From positions 4,030,001-4,094,000 of the forward strand of contig JBCAMK010000001.1 of NCBI GenBank assembly GCA_038503065.1: a stretch of 64,000 nt of DNA. Direction: 5' to 3'. The notes under the pieces were generated by a model, which had not been told where the DNA came from, ran no database searches, and saw only the letters and a list, made by a program, of their open reading frames with translations. This document shows positions 1 to 11,829 of this stretch, piece by piece; position 1 is the stretch's first letter, and each line of letters begins with the position of its first letter. The translations under genes and the position numbers were made by a program. The stretch is from Paragyromitra xinjiangensis (Eukaryota > Ascomycota > Pezizomycetes > Pezizales > Discinaceae).

Positions 1-1
1 G

Positions 2-132
2 GACATGAAGTTGATGGATGGGCTTGATGAACATCTCGTTACTGGTAAGCAGTTTTTATTCTTTTGCTGGGTCATTTAGCTCTGAAAATGATGCTAATGT
101 GAGCAGATTGGGACCCTACCGACTGCGAGTAG
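2..132 (+). CDS. Possible 3' end of a gene cut by the window edge
   Basis: Not recognised. The frame starting at base 2 is open to a good donor (GTAAGC) at 45. A branch-like GCTAAT and an acceptor (GAGCAG) at 106 follow. Joining 2..44 to 107..132 keeps the frame, and the protein ends in DWDPTDCE before a TAG stop at 130-132. Without splicing the frame stops at 78-80. The case rests only on splice-site quality and on the sensible-looking C-terminus. About 23 residues are visible, too few to assign a family. A chance open frame remains possible. Confidence 0.3.
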
Positions 133-334
133 GCAAACAACGAATCCCCAACCCAGGTTTCGTAGCACTAGGAGTGGAGTTGTAGTATTTTAAAACGCAG
201 TTATTTCCCTTGGAATATTGCTATTCGTTTCCAATCAATCTAGCGAGTAATTAGTTCAGAAATTAAACTTAGGCAAGCTCCGTCCACAAAAAAAGGACAA
301 AAAAAAACTTCCGATAAAAATCGACGCAAAGAGA

Positions 335-463
335 TAGTCTCGTGCCCACGTTGCAGTCGCCCAGATTTTTTCAATATTTGGTGTTTAAAATCGTTCTGGG
401 AAAAATCGCGTCAACCACCCAAAATATATAGCGATTTTCCCAAAAGGTCTGGAATCGAGACTA
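335..463 (+). mobile_element. MITE family A, copy 1 (9-bp target duplication)
   Basis: This is a 129 bp element beginning TAGTCTCG and ending CGAGACTA, a perfect 8-bp inverted terminal repeat. It is flanked on both sides by the 9-bp direct repeat GCAAAGAGA (326-334 and 464-472), which I read as a target-site duplication. The same element lies in reverse orientation at 19759-19897, where an unrelated 9-bp duplication flanks it. No coding capacity is visible. A 9-bp duplication is typical of Mutator-like transposases, so this is probably a MULE-driven MITE; the superfamily is inference. Compared with copy 2 it lacks about 10 bp near the middle. Confidence 0.85.
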
Positions 464-472
464 GCAAAGAGA

Positions 473-1494
473 AACGATCTAGGCCTCCAGAAAATTGATT
501 ATTTATTACACTTTCTCTAGCCTGCACTCTGCTCTACTAGACCGCCTGGCTAGAGTGAGAGATCCCAAAGATAACGTCTAATCCATATGAAGTGTTGCAA
601 ATACTAAAATTTAGTATGCTCACGCTAATATTTTACCCCTGGTGGTAAATTAAGGTTTAGCTTGTTTATATCGCTATATAAACCCCCTGGAGCTTTATCT
701 CACCGGCCAGGCAGGCGAACGGGTATTATTTATTTGTACCGTGTAACTCCCGTGTAACTCCCGCTCCTTATTTTTCCAGTCGGCATAGGGATTGGGTGTA
801 CTTGTACTGTACTATACTATATTGTCTATTCCCCCTACACCTAGGCTAGGTCAGTCCAAAAGAGACCCGTACCTTCAGCCGTTTACACCTTCTACACCAC
901 AACTAGCATGTGAGGCTCTCGCTGGAATACCGCAGGGCAACCTCACGAGGCCCCGAATCCGAACGGCAGATAGGCAGATCTAGGAGTATCGAGTGACTCT
1001 CGATGACGCAATTGCAAAGCTCAAACCTGGTTGTATGATATTGGTTTAATAAGTGCTAGAGAAAAGGAGAAAAAATACAGCTATTAACCAGAACTGGTTT
1101 AACGACGGAAATCCTCCCGTCGGTTCCAAACGGCATATCCCTATCTAGAAGATCTAATGGAGTATTTAGAAGAATATTTAAGTGGAGCCCGGTGGGATAG
1201 GAGGTGAGTGTTGCTATTCTGACCACATATTTATATTATTTTGCGGTATATCCGATCCAGAGCCTACACCCGAATATTTTAACGATCAAGTAAATGTCTT
1301 TACACTCCAAAGTCAATTAAACATAACCTCCTCCAAACTAACCTCCTTGTCCCACCACTACTCTCATTTCCGCTATGCCAATGCTAAGAATAAACCACCT
1401 ACCTTCCATCCATACTCCTCACCACTAAAGAACCGCAAAATGATATCACTAGACTATGATAGTAACCAACGAGAAAGAAGGAAAAAAAAAAAAC
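473..1494. other. Intergenic region, no gene seen
   Basis: This is AT-rich sequence downstream of the minus-strand RhoGAP gene. Open frames here (for example 792-983 and 1182-1520) lack recognisable domains and look like chance. The last 100-200 bases are probably the 3' UTR of the RhoGAP gene. Confidence 0.5.
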
Positions 1495-4162
1495 CTATTG
1501 TTCCTTCCACCGACCCTTAACACTCCCTCTTACACCACCCCTAACAAGCACCTCAACGCCTTTTGCCCTCTCTTCATAAAGCGCCCTCAACTCCTCGACT
1601 ACACCGCTCCCCATCGGAATAGACCTTTCAACCATTGACGCGCTCGTCCCCGCTCTAGCTCTCCCAACTATATTTTCCGTCTTGGCTCTCGCCATCGGTG
1701 GCGCGGTTGGGTTAAGGCTGGGATTGAACTGCGCGCGATTTAGCGAGTTGGCTATCGCTGCGACATTGGAGCTGGATGACGAAGAAGGGGAGGCCGGAGA
1801 GTAGGAGGGCGAGAATAAAGATGAGGAGGGGAGGTAAGAGGAAGATGCAGCTCGTCTTACTACTCGTGGTGGCAGGGGGGAAGAGACGGATAGTGATCTT
1901 GTCATGAATGATGGTGCTGGGTGAGGACTTAAAGATGACGGACCTTTTGACAGTGTCCCTGCTGTTTCTGTCTCTCCTGCTGCTAGTGCTTGTAGACTTG
2001 CTTTACGACGGAGTACTATCCCTTCTTGCCCTCCCGGAGCTATTGTGAAGGGGACTGTAGTTGGGGGTGGGGCCGTGGTTGGAGCAGTGGAGAAACCTGG
2101 GACAGAACCTCTCCTAGGTACCGTCGGTGGTGGGGCCAGAACCGCAGGCGCTTCCAGGTCTTCACTGCCTGCGAGGCTCTGAACATCCATTGAAGACCTG
2201 CCACTTCCCGGAACCGGCTTTCTCGATATCACTCCCCCATCACCTTCCTTACTCCCCGGTACCTTCTTCCTTATTATCTTCCCTATATATGGCGGCGGAC
2301 TTGTCGATGGAGTCAGCGGCTTAACACCAATCCCCATCAACTGTTCCATGTCACTACTATAACTGCCTCGTCTCCCACCCGTACTACCCCGATTCGGCAA
2401 CCTAGGTGCCAGTTCCTCAATCCGATCAATTGCAACCTCAAGAAACTTCCTCACACCCGAAGAAGCTTTCGCATCTGCAATCATATCATCGCTCCTTAGA
2501 AGAGACCCTGTGACACAAGCAGCAAGGTTTGCGGATGTCATTTTATTCACCGCCGAGTTCTGGGCCACGAGTGCGAGTAATGGGAGAAGATGTTTCAGGA
2601 GTAGTACTCGAGAGCTCTTGGGTAACCCTTTCTCTTCCGAATCAAGGAGTAAGCGGACCGTGGGGAAGATGTCATCTTCGGTCTTCTCTTCGCCGTCAAT
2701 TACGCCTTTAAGGGAAATGAGGGTCTCGTAGTGTTCGCTGGGGAATATAGGTTCTGGAAGAGAACGGTAGTAGAGTTTTATCAATGCAGCTGCTGTGTGA
2801 GGGCCCCATTCGTCCCATCTAAAACTTTGTCTGCGGTCTACTGCTTCGCGTAGGATGTCGAGGAGGACGGCGCTGGGGGGAATACGGAAGAGGCCTTCGA
2901 CGGAGAGACAGGAGGAGCGGAGATACCGGGATGTATCGACAAGAACGTGTGGAAGTGGCATGTTTTCGCCTACCCGTGGTGGGTTGACGGAGGTGTGGAA
3001 GGGAGGACTGGAGAATATAGGAGGTGGTGGTGAGGGGATGGTGATGGCTGAGCTAAGCTTGCGGTCATGGAAGTAAACGGCGGGAGGGATGTAGAGAGTT
3101 GTTATATCAAGGTGTGAGGCGAGGTCGGAAAGGGTATTTACTGAAGAGATGTCTGGTCAGTTACGGTCATCTGTGAGGCAACTGGTGGCGGGACAGGGGG
3201 CATCGTAATCTGATATACGTACAGTGAACGACCTTCTTCCTAAACTTGGGAGAGACCACACCAGCCATCATTTCAAATATTATCCTCACCCAAGCCTTCT
3301 CGTGAACAACCCATAGCTTGCGTATTCGTTTTCGAACTGCTCGTCCTAGCTGTTTGGGCCGGTTAGGTTCCTCCTCTCCACCAAGGTCAAAGGATGATAA
3401 AAGACTATGTACCAAATGATAAGCCTGCAACGTCCACGACCACGACGGTCTGTACCCGCCATTTCCACCACCTCCAGCGCCAGCAGTCCCCGGAATAGCC
3501 CCCCCGCCCGAGAAAAACACGACCGAATATCCACCACCTTCTTCTTCGGGACCTAGCTCCTCGTCTCCTGGCAGCACGCTGAGCACGTAAGGTAGAAGTT
3601 TGTTATAATCAACTGCCTTCGCATCCGGAAAACTTGCTGCACAGAGGATCAACAACGGTCCCCCAGACTCCGGATCAATGCCAGAGCGATACAGTATCTT
3701 CTCCGCGAGGGCTGCAAGATCCGGATCATACGCAGGATCAGACATTGAGGGGACTTTAAGAAGTGCAGAAGGTGATGGTGGTGTTACGGACGGCGCAGGT
3801 GGAGGGCTTGGACTTGAAGTGCTTCTTGTTGACACGGTGGGGGTCTGGTCCGGGGGGCTTGCTGATCGCTCCTGTGCGCGCCCCTGTGCGGTCTGGAACC
3901 TGTCAGGGAGCCCTTGGAGTTTATCCGGGATAGATTGAAGCTTGTCAGGTATCGTAGACAATTTGTCGGCGACCTGAGGGAACTTGTCGGGTAGGGCTGA
4001 GATTTGACCCTGTATTGAACCCTGTATTGAAGAAACTCGACCTTGGAGTGAAGAGACACGGGCTGGCATTGAGTCTTTGAAGCGGTTGAATGTGATCCGT
4101 GCTGCCGAAGACGAGGACGCGGGTCCCTGAGGTGGCCCGTCTTGTGAATAGCGATCGTCCAT
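1495..4162 (-). CDS. Rho GTPase-activating protein with N-terminal BCH/CRAL-TRIO-like domain (ECM25-like)
   Basis: This is a GTPase activator expected to switch off Rho/Cdc42-type GTPases in polarity and wall signalling. Model: complement of 1495..3152 and 3223..4162, 865 aa, one 70-nt intron (donor GTACGT, acceptor CCAG) that restores the frame as VVH-YISSVNTLSDLA. Residues about 38-90 hold short repeats (SLQG/SIQG, then three 7-residue PDKLQ-like units). Residues about 150-350 resemble the Sec14/BCH module (LLILCAASFPDA; IIFEMMAGVVSPKF; LSDLASHLDITTLYIPP). The RhoGAP domain runs from about 378 to 560, with the arginine finger in VEGLFRIPPSA (Arg403) and the NLAACVTGSLL helix. The tail is Ser/Pro-rich and probably disordered. 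The two-domain order matches fungal Ecm25/ARHGAP1-type proteins. The start at 4162 is the first ATG of an uninterrupted frame. The family call is firm; the target GTPase is unknown. Confidence 0.9.
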
Positions 4163-6802
4163 GGTGACAGCAATCCCCTGATCGATTGCCGTTGAGATTC
4201 AGGGGAATAAATTCCGCGGGGGGCGTTCTTTGCCGGGATGTTGTTGATGGAGGGGAAGCTGTTAAACAGACGCGGCAACGGGCCAGCTCGACTAAAGAAT
4301 CCCGATCACGTGACTATGCTGGAAATAATTGTATTCCTGAGAGAGGGAAATACTATTTTTTACGTGAAGAGTTCGGGGGGCTGTGGATTTTAATTGTTTC
4401 GTGGCCCTTCTATGCTGTTAGACAGCCCCCAACCTCGTCTGGATAAACAAAGTAACTGGGGATGAGGCTGGGCGTGAGTCGTGGCAACTTTGGCGGTGGC
4501 AATTTCCAAACTATCTATAGTAATAGTTGGGTCAACCCTTCGGGATAGGCTGCTTGGGTACCAATAAAGTGGGCCGTCCGGCTGAGAGCGGTGGGACCAA
4601 AAGATGGTGGCTGGAAGGGGTTCTAGAGGGTTTTATAGGTCAGGGTTTACCAGCCTAGCATATCTAGCCAAGGCCCGGCATGCTGTCAAACTTATGATAA
4701 TGAATTATTTGACCATTTAGAACAGTGATAACGAGAGTGGTGCAAAGACCTAGTAGCCGAGTGACATGTCATGACTTAAATGCTGGTCGAGGCTTCCCAC
4801 ACCAATCGGAGTGAAGATAACTAGGAGAGTACCCACTATCTAGGGAAATGTAGATAAGCGATACTCTCACCTACGCAATTACCTTCGTATCGTGATTCAG
4901 GGGTGATGAACAGTCACTACGCGAAATCTTCCGTGAAACACGTCTCAAATGACGAAATACCCTTTAAAAGAACCCTAACATCTTCAAATGTTGCCGTGTG
5001 TTAACGGTGCGAGATCCTTACCCCTTTCTCAATATTTCCCCTCATTATCCATAGCATTTGCGGTTTGAGTTTAAGTGTACCGTTTGTGGCTTATCATTCG
5101 TCGAAGCCTGCCCAACATCTCTGACCAGGTTTTCATAGGATGTATTTCGCCACTCAAGACAAGTTTCACGGAAATTTTGTATGGCAACAGTATAAGTCTA
5201 GAGAAGTACACAGTGACGAAACTTATACCTACCAAATACAAGGTTGTAGTGCCCCTATCGTTAAATATGGGTTGTGCTTAAGGCAATGGTTCGGATGGAA
5301 GAATCCGGGTTACTCTGGTCAAAGAGATTCTATCAGATCCATCTAGATAGTTACATGGGTCCGGTATTTGAAATTCCCACGTGGTCACACGCTGCAGTAC
5401 TAACCATATAGATAAGATCAGCTCACTTCCTTTGTTCGTTCGTCGACCCCTCCTCTATCCCTCTAGTTCTCCAACCAAAGCCACCATCCATCACATACAG
5501 TCTTCAGTAACCACAACTACGCTATTCCCATTTCATCTAAACGATACCCATGGTAGGGGAACCCGCTTTCCCCAGATGGGGGATTAATGCTGAGGTTTCC
5601 TTGGACCTTCATCGGGCTTCTCCGATCATTGGAATCAATAACTCCAATCACCACCTATGTTTCATTTGGATTCTTCAGCAACCGTACTATCAGCGGTTTA
5701 ATCTTTGATATTCCAGCGTCCTTGGGCCCCAATTCCTCTGATCCACCGGGATGAGTCGCTCGCGCTTATCTACCGGCATGTAAGAATGTTTACTACCTCT
5801 CATATCCACCCCAAAGGTATCTTCACGGGGTCACCTTCCGCCGCACATGGTTTCGGCTATTCATTAGGGACTGAAGGCTACCCTGTAGATCGGCCCCGTT
5901 CTCTAAGTATTAGATTTATTGAGACGGGGCTGTACAACGGTGTTCCTGCCGACCTATTGTTATATTTACGAAGAGGGCTGTTGATCCTATTTTAGTGATA
6001 AATCTTTAACCCTCCGGATTTTCCATGGGGGAGGAAATGGGATTTTTATCGAAATTATCCTCGGATACTGTCCTGCTTCTTTCTTCTTTTTGAAAATGGG
6101 GTTAGATTTACACATATCTCAACTTTTCTCGAATCCTACTCATTTTCTTTGTACATCCTGGCTTACTCCTTTTGGTATGGGGTTTCTCAAGTTTTCGGGT
6201 TGCATGCAGCAAAAAGAAAAAGAGGGGTTTAGCAGGAAAGTGAGAGAGGAGTACGGTTATAATTGTTGGGTATTTACAATATTGAGCAGATGAATAACAT
6301 GAGATTAAGATTGAAGAGGAGTTAAATATACTTTTATATACCATGGCCATATTCCGACGCCCTAGCAAACAGAACCACCAATAAAGTGAGGCGTCATCTA
6401 GGATGATAGTATAGAAGCTTTAATGCCTTTATAGGGCGCAGCAGCTAGTAGCTGTGGCGGTATAAAATCTTATCTTTGGCTGTAAAAAGTGTAATTATAA
6501 AATGAGATAGGGGAAAGTGATGACTAAATATATGGAGAGAATATATATTGTGGGTTATCTCGCAATTGAAACAAAATGCGAGTTTTCGGGCTAGAATAAG
6601 GCGTGTATTCCAAGGGATCCTTCTTTAGGGAAATTATTGATGGAGAAATTTAGGCCCGAGTACTTTTACAACATATATGTAGTTAGTGCTTTTTTCCCCT
6701 TTGAAACTGATATAATGCGGCTAAACAAAATCCAGTGTCTCCTGGTAATCCTCTCCAGCTGTAGTACAAATTATCAAGGATTAACACCTAAGAGACGTAC
6801 AG
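4163..6802. other. Gene-free region upstream of the RhoGAP gene
   Basis: The first few hundred bases should contain the promoter and leader of the minus-strand RhoGAP gene. The rest is AT-rich with only short, overlapping, domain-less frames (for example 5705-5995 and 6090-6293). I see no tRNA, no transposase remnant and no conserved gene. Confidence 0.5.
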
Positions 6803-7264
6803 AAGTTCAATCTACCCTTGACGATTAAGATCTGGTTTAATCTACCCTTCGGGTTTAATCTCCTCCCAAGACTCGCCTTTCCTTTATACACCCTGACCTC
6901 CACCCGCGTTTGTGGCTGCTATAACATTCTCTCAGGCTCCAGATAAAAGTACATTGTTTGCAAGGTTGCCAGGCTGTTTACAGCAAGTACATCATGTACA
7001 TTTTATGTGCCTACCTGTGGTCCCTGGAACCCTGGCCCTCTGCTTGAGCGCAACATTAGGGCTGTCTTTCTTTTCTACTTCGCTGCTATTAGGAGACACC
7101 CCTAGATACGAGGTCTCGTTGGAAAGGAACTACTGGTTTCCATGGATGGTGGCTGTGGTGGGAAGTGATGAATTGTGTTGAAAAGAGATATAGTCTCATA
7201 AGGGTAGGTTAGATCCGAAGGGTAGATTAAACCAGATCTTGATCGTCAAGGGTAGATTGAACTT
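6803..7264. mobile_element. Inverted-repeat element with 50-bp arms
   Basis: The arms at 6803-6852 and 7215-7264 are reverse complements with one mismatch in 50. Each begins AAGTTCAATCTACCCTTGAC and contains a second, internal copy of the AATCTACCCTT motif. The spacer is about 360 bp and has no convincing protein; a frame at 6912-7181 matches nothing I recognise. I found no target-site duplication at the arm ends. It is best read as a non-autonomous inverted-repeat transposon of unknown superfamily. A transcript through it would fold into a long hairpin. Confidence 0.7.
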
Positions 7265-10200
7265 TTGCTCATAGTGTATTGTATGCAACAAACACTAAGG
7301 TTAGTGTAAGTGCTTCTACACTTCATTTTCCATGGTACAGCACGATATAACATTCTTGCTTCAATGGTACAGGAGACTGGTACCGTTTCTTTGTAATTGT
7401 ACAGATACCAATCTCGTTAAAATTCGGAACTCCGACCATGCTGACCGCTCACAATGTCTTTTTGGACTATGAGGCAGATATGTCCGACACCAATTTGGCT
7501 ATAGTACAGGTACTGTTGATTGTTGATGTACCAACCCCGGCGCTCGCTACAGTATTTTATAGTGACCCAATTAGTAAAAAGCTTGCCATCACTACCGATA
7601 ACTCTGAGGTTGATTATGCGCACGCTAAATATGATACTACTTGCTGTTCCGAATCTCCTTGCTGTTAGAGACAATTACCCAGCAGGTTCGATTCAATAGG
7701 CAGTATCTCGCGATTTCCCAACCCAGCATCTGTACCTGAGATAAAGCTATGTTTCAATACCGCTTACTCCAGTATTTCCACTTGTTCTAGCGCCCCTAGT
7801 AGTTAGCTGTAAAACAAAATTCAATTAGTAAAATCGATGGAAAAAGCAACTCCGACCTTTATCTCACAGGCTATCCAATCCGTATTCGATCAAGCACCGA
7901 AACAGTAAGAGCCACTCAACCACTTACCCGAAACTCTTTCAATCCCCAGAAATCTAAAAAATCCCGTTCTTTAGATACTGAGGGTGGCTCAAACCACAAA
8001 CCAAGCAAGCCTCGCTGCTCCCACAAATTATGTAACCCCTTATCCTCAGGGTTCGGCCGCCAAAGTAGCCGGTCTTCTAGGCCAACTTCACCTACTACTC
8101 TTCCACCGATAATGATAATGTAGCTCTTTCTGTTAGGGCCGCTAAACCGCGGGTCTGAATTGTACCCGTTTATAACCGCATTGCAATTTGTGAACTCTCT
8201 TTGCGGAGTTCCGGTTCGACTAGACCGTAGCGCTGTCCTTCTTGTGTGCCTGTGCAGGAGACACACAACTATATCTTTCAGATACCCTTAAGAATATGTG
8301 GCGATGAGGTCGCTCACTTCCGCATTTCTTCCTGAATTGAACGGCGTTTTCTTGTTGTCGATCTAACCTCGCGCGAATTATGTCTTGGTTAGGCTCAGGA
8401 TGGCGGAGTGAGTCCTGTAGATAGGCTATAATATCATCTACCCTCTTTAAGACGTTGATGCTAGGGAATTGTTTGAGTTAGTATATACCCGTTATCCTTG
8501 CGTTCCAATCGCAAGTAATATTGGACTTACAACAGATTCTCATCTACGACCCCCCGCTGTAGTCTCCCCCTCTTGGGGCGGGATAAGTTTCATCGAGAAT
8601 TAATATGGCTGGTCTCAGGATGAATGATGAGAGGAGGATGAAAGAACGGCTGAATATCAGTGGGGGGGTTTGGTGTGTGTGGTGCAAAAAATGACGAAAC
8701 AATCTACTCTCCATATGATTTCTGACTAATATTAGATGTAAATTCGTAAACACGTCACAAAGTATGTTCACCTGCTACTTGTACCAATCCCAGCGCTCGC
8801 CACAGTATTGTAGTAAATTAAATACACCAGACTCGTGCAGCTATTCATATAGATCGGGATATATGTATGTATCTCATGCTAGTTCAGGCTCAAACACTTC
8901 AGGCTCGACTCTCTTTGGAACAGAATCATGGAGGGAACTAAGTAGTGCAGATAAATAACCGATTATCAGTCAGAGGGAGACTCTAGACCTAAAAGATATT
9001 GAATCCATCTCCCCTCTAAATGATAAATTGACAAAGCTCAATAGTAACCATATTTCTCCCAATAGAAGTTCAACAAAGCGAATCTATTGGAGGGAGCTAT
9101 AATTATAGTGCTAAGCCCAGATGGCTAGGGTGCTGGAAGGATCTGTTTTACCTCACCAGACTTGAACTTCCTCTTGGCTGTGCCCGCGTCCTTCATTCTT
9201 CCCGTACGCTGTTGATGCCGAACGGCTGGAAATTTTGTAGTTGTAAAGTTTGTTTGCTCGGGAGTAGGTGTTACCGTAGGGGTTGTATACATTACACCAT
9301 TTATTTGTGTCGCTGCTGTCAGCAGGGTAGAGATGCTCACTCTGTCAGGGCCCTCACTCTCCGCCTTTCTTGTTGCTCTAATACTGAACAAAATAAGTCT
9401 TGCTCTATACCCCGGTTTAGCTCGTGTAGACCCTCACACGTGGTCCAAGAAGAAGAATACCTAATAATTCTTATTATATATTTTATGGCACTGTTGAAAG
9501 GGAGATATCATAGACTAAAGTTTGGGTGCTTTTCATACTGAGCTATCCGAAATACAGTATATTTACACTGTAAGAATACGTATGCCTGGTCCCAGCTGCA
9601 GGCGAACCGATACAGCCATCAAACCACCACTACCCATGATATTATTTGTATAATAATACCGAGTCTCTGGCCTAAACATGCTCCAAATGCGAGAGCTTAG
9701 TGTATACATGCGTTCCGGCTGTCCGGACTAAATCTCTCTTGCATGAACTCTGTGCGCTACATGATCAACTTTTTTCCTACTTATCGGAGGATACAATATT
9801 AAACAGGATGTTGCTCTATTTGTGTGCCCCGCTTGCCCATCCACAAATACTTGTGTATATTTTAGCATGACGTGGCTCGGGAGAGACATTATAGTGCCTG
9901 CAGGTAAAGTAGTACTGTTAGTGCGTCCTTATATCTTACTAGCCATCTCGTTTTGTATGCATGCGACTATATCGAAAGAATGATCTTCGGGGGCTTTATT
10001 CGGGGCCATTCCAGAACCCGACGTGTATGCTGCTCCTACCTTCATCCGGACTCTGGTCGGATACTGATATGTACTTCTGGAATGAAGAAGTGCTAACTAC
10101 GTCATTCTTTTAAAGTTCTTCACCCGCCCCCCAAGGTTCTTTGATTTAGATGTGCTTTTTTATACTCTATCGAGGCCATTCCTATTGGCTCTTCTTGGCG

Positions 10201-11829
10201 GTTGACGATCAAACTCTGCCGCCACCTCGTTGCTGAGCACCTTACCGTGTTACGCCATTTATGTTCCAGAAATTTGTTTCATGCGCACCTGTAACGCCCC
10301 CTGAAAGTCTACCTCTCTAGGTCGTTCTATGCGTCGTTAATCGAGATTCGAGAGCCGAGTGAAGGAGCTATTATTAAAGGCAATCCCTGAACTTCTAAAA
10401 TAGGATCCGCAATTTCTGCTCCTGGTAATTTTAGGACGAGCCAAGATCTTCCCTCCTTCTCTTCCTTAAGAAAGATTTTCTCCGTAGTACATTTGGAGTG
10501 GAGTTAATAAACCAACCAATCCTTACCAAATGCATTTATTTATCTCTTTTAGCTGATAGTAGCCTGATACCTTTCGGAAACCCCCCAAGTTTGGTTCGGA
10601 GTCCGGAGGCTAGACGGTCCGTGGTCAATTTAGGGTTCTCTGCAGGGTCCACAGGTTAGGGTTCAGGTCTCGATTTTGCCGTGTGCGTGGCCATCTGTGG
10701 CGATCAGATGTCGAATTATGCTTACCCGTCGCACTGGCCTTAGATGCTGCTTTAACTGTGATGAAGTTACATTGGCGGGGGCGGTGCAGCACTGCGCTAA
10801 CGCTATCCTGGCAAAAAAGCGGCGGCCGGTTGAAGAACGTCGTTTCGGATTTGACCGATTGCACGCTGGCTGGTGAAGCGGATTGGATTGCTAGTCGCTG
10901 AACGCTTAGCAGCATTTCTAGCTGTTCGTTAAGCGCAGTTTGTAGCTTATGTAGAATGCAATGTGAGAAATGGATGCTGGGAAGGTAGATGTATGTCAGG
11001 CTTGGCACCAAAGACCGTTTCGTTTCATATTTATTCAAGACGCCAAGGCGATCTTGGAAGTTGCATTCTAGGGACTTATTAGCCGCTCCAGGGGTTACTT
11101 CTATTATGAGACGAGCTCTCGCTTGGCTATTGAGTACAGCAAATTGCAGCGGGATGAAGAATTTGGTATCCGAATTGCACCAAATTTGTATCTTTCGCAC
11201 CTTTGTATTTTCTGTGGCTTGCGGTCTCGAAACACTGCAGAGACCAAGATTATGGGGTAAACTGCTGTGAGATTTAGAAGTGGCTGCAGGCTGCAGGCGG
11301 CGCTGCTTTGGCATTTAATGATGTGCGCGTGAACAAACGGGCAGCCAATCACGTAGAGCGCTCCCCTTACAGATGCTGTGAGCGGGAAAGTGCAATTTTG
11401 GGCGAACGGGTGAGCCGACCTCCTCCCATTTGAGGACATCACCATCAAGGAAACTCTGGGCACCTGGGCATCTGGGCATCTTGGGGTCCCCTTTTTCAAT
11501 CCCCTCACTTCCTTTCATCCTCCTGTTTTCCCTCCTCTCTCTTTCCCTCATTCCAACAGCCACTTCACGACACTCTCTAGGTCCCAGTTATTTTACCTTT
11601 CTTTTAATCACACTAATTGTGTTTCTTGCTCATCTCTTTTCGCCGGTCGTAAGCGGTGAACTCAGTCACAAGTGAGGCAATACATCGTCCTCGTCCGTCA
11701 GCTATCCACGAGCAAAAAAACATAAACGTTTCCAAACACCGCCCTTCGGCAAACCTACGAAATATTTCTTCCGAGCCTTTATTTGTAGAAAGAAGCTCCA
11801 TTTTACCTTTTTCATCCACATAAAACATC
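7265..11829. other. Gene-free region before the GH72 gene
   Basis: No recognisable gene. Several short frames look mildly protein-like (7438-7668 plus, 7916-8266 minus, 9125-9391 minus, 10625-11314 minus). None has a domain, and no splice chain linking them was convincing. A motif of about 30 bp (gtaccaaYccc-gcgctcgc-acagtatt) occurs near 7529 and again near 8779, so part of the region may be a decayed duplication. The last 300-400 bases are pyrimidine-rich and are probably the promoter and leader of the glucanosyltransferase gene. Confidence 0.45.

Noticed and set aside
10625..11314. 229-residue minus-strand open frame
   Set aside because: No recognisable domain, overlaps frames on the plus strand, and lacks the skew and codon style of confident genes here. 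It may be decayed repeat sequence.
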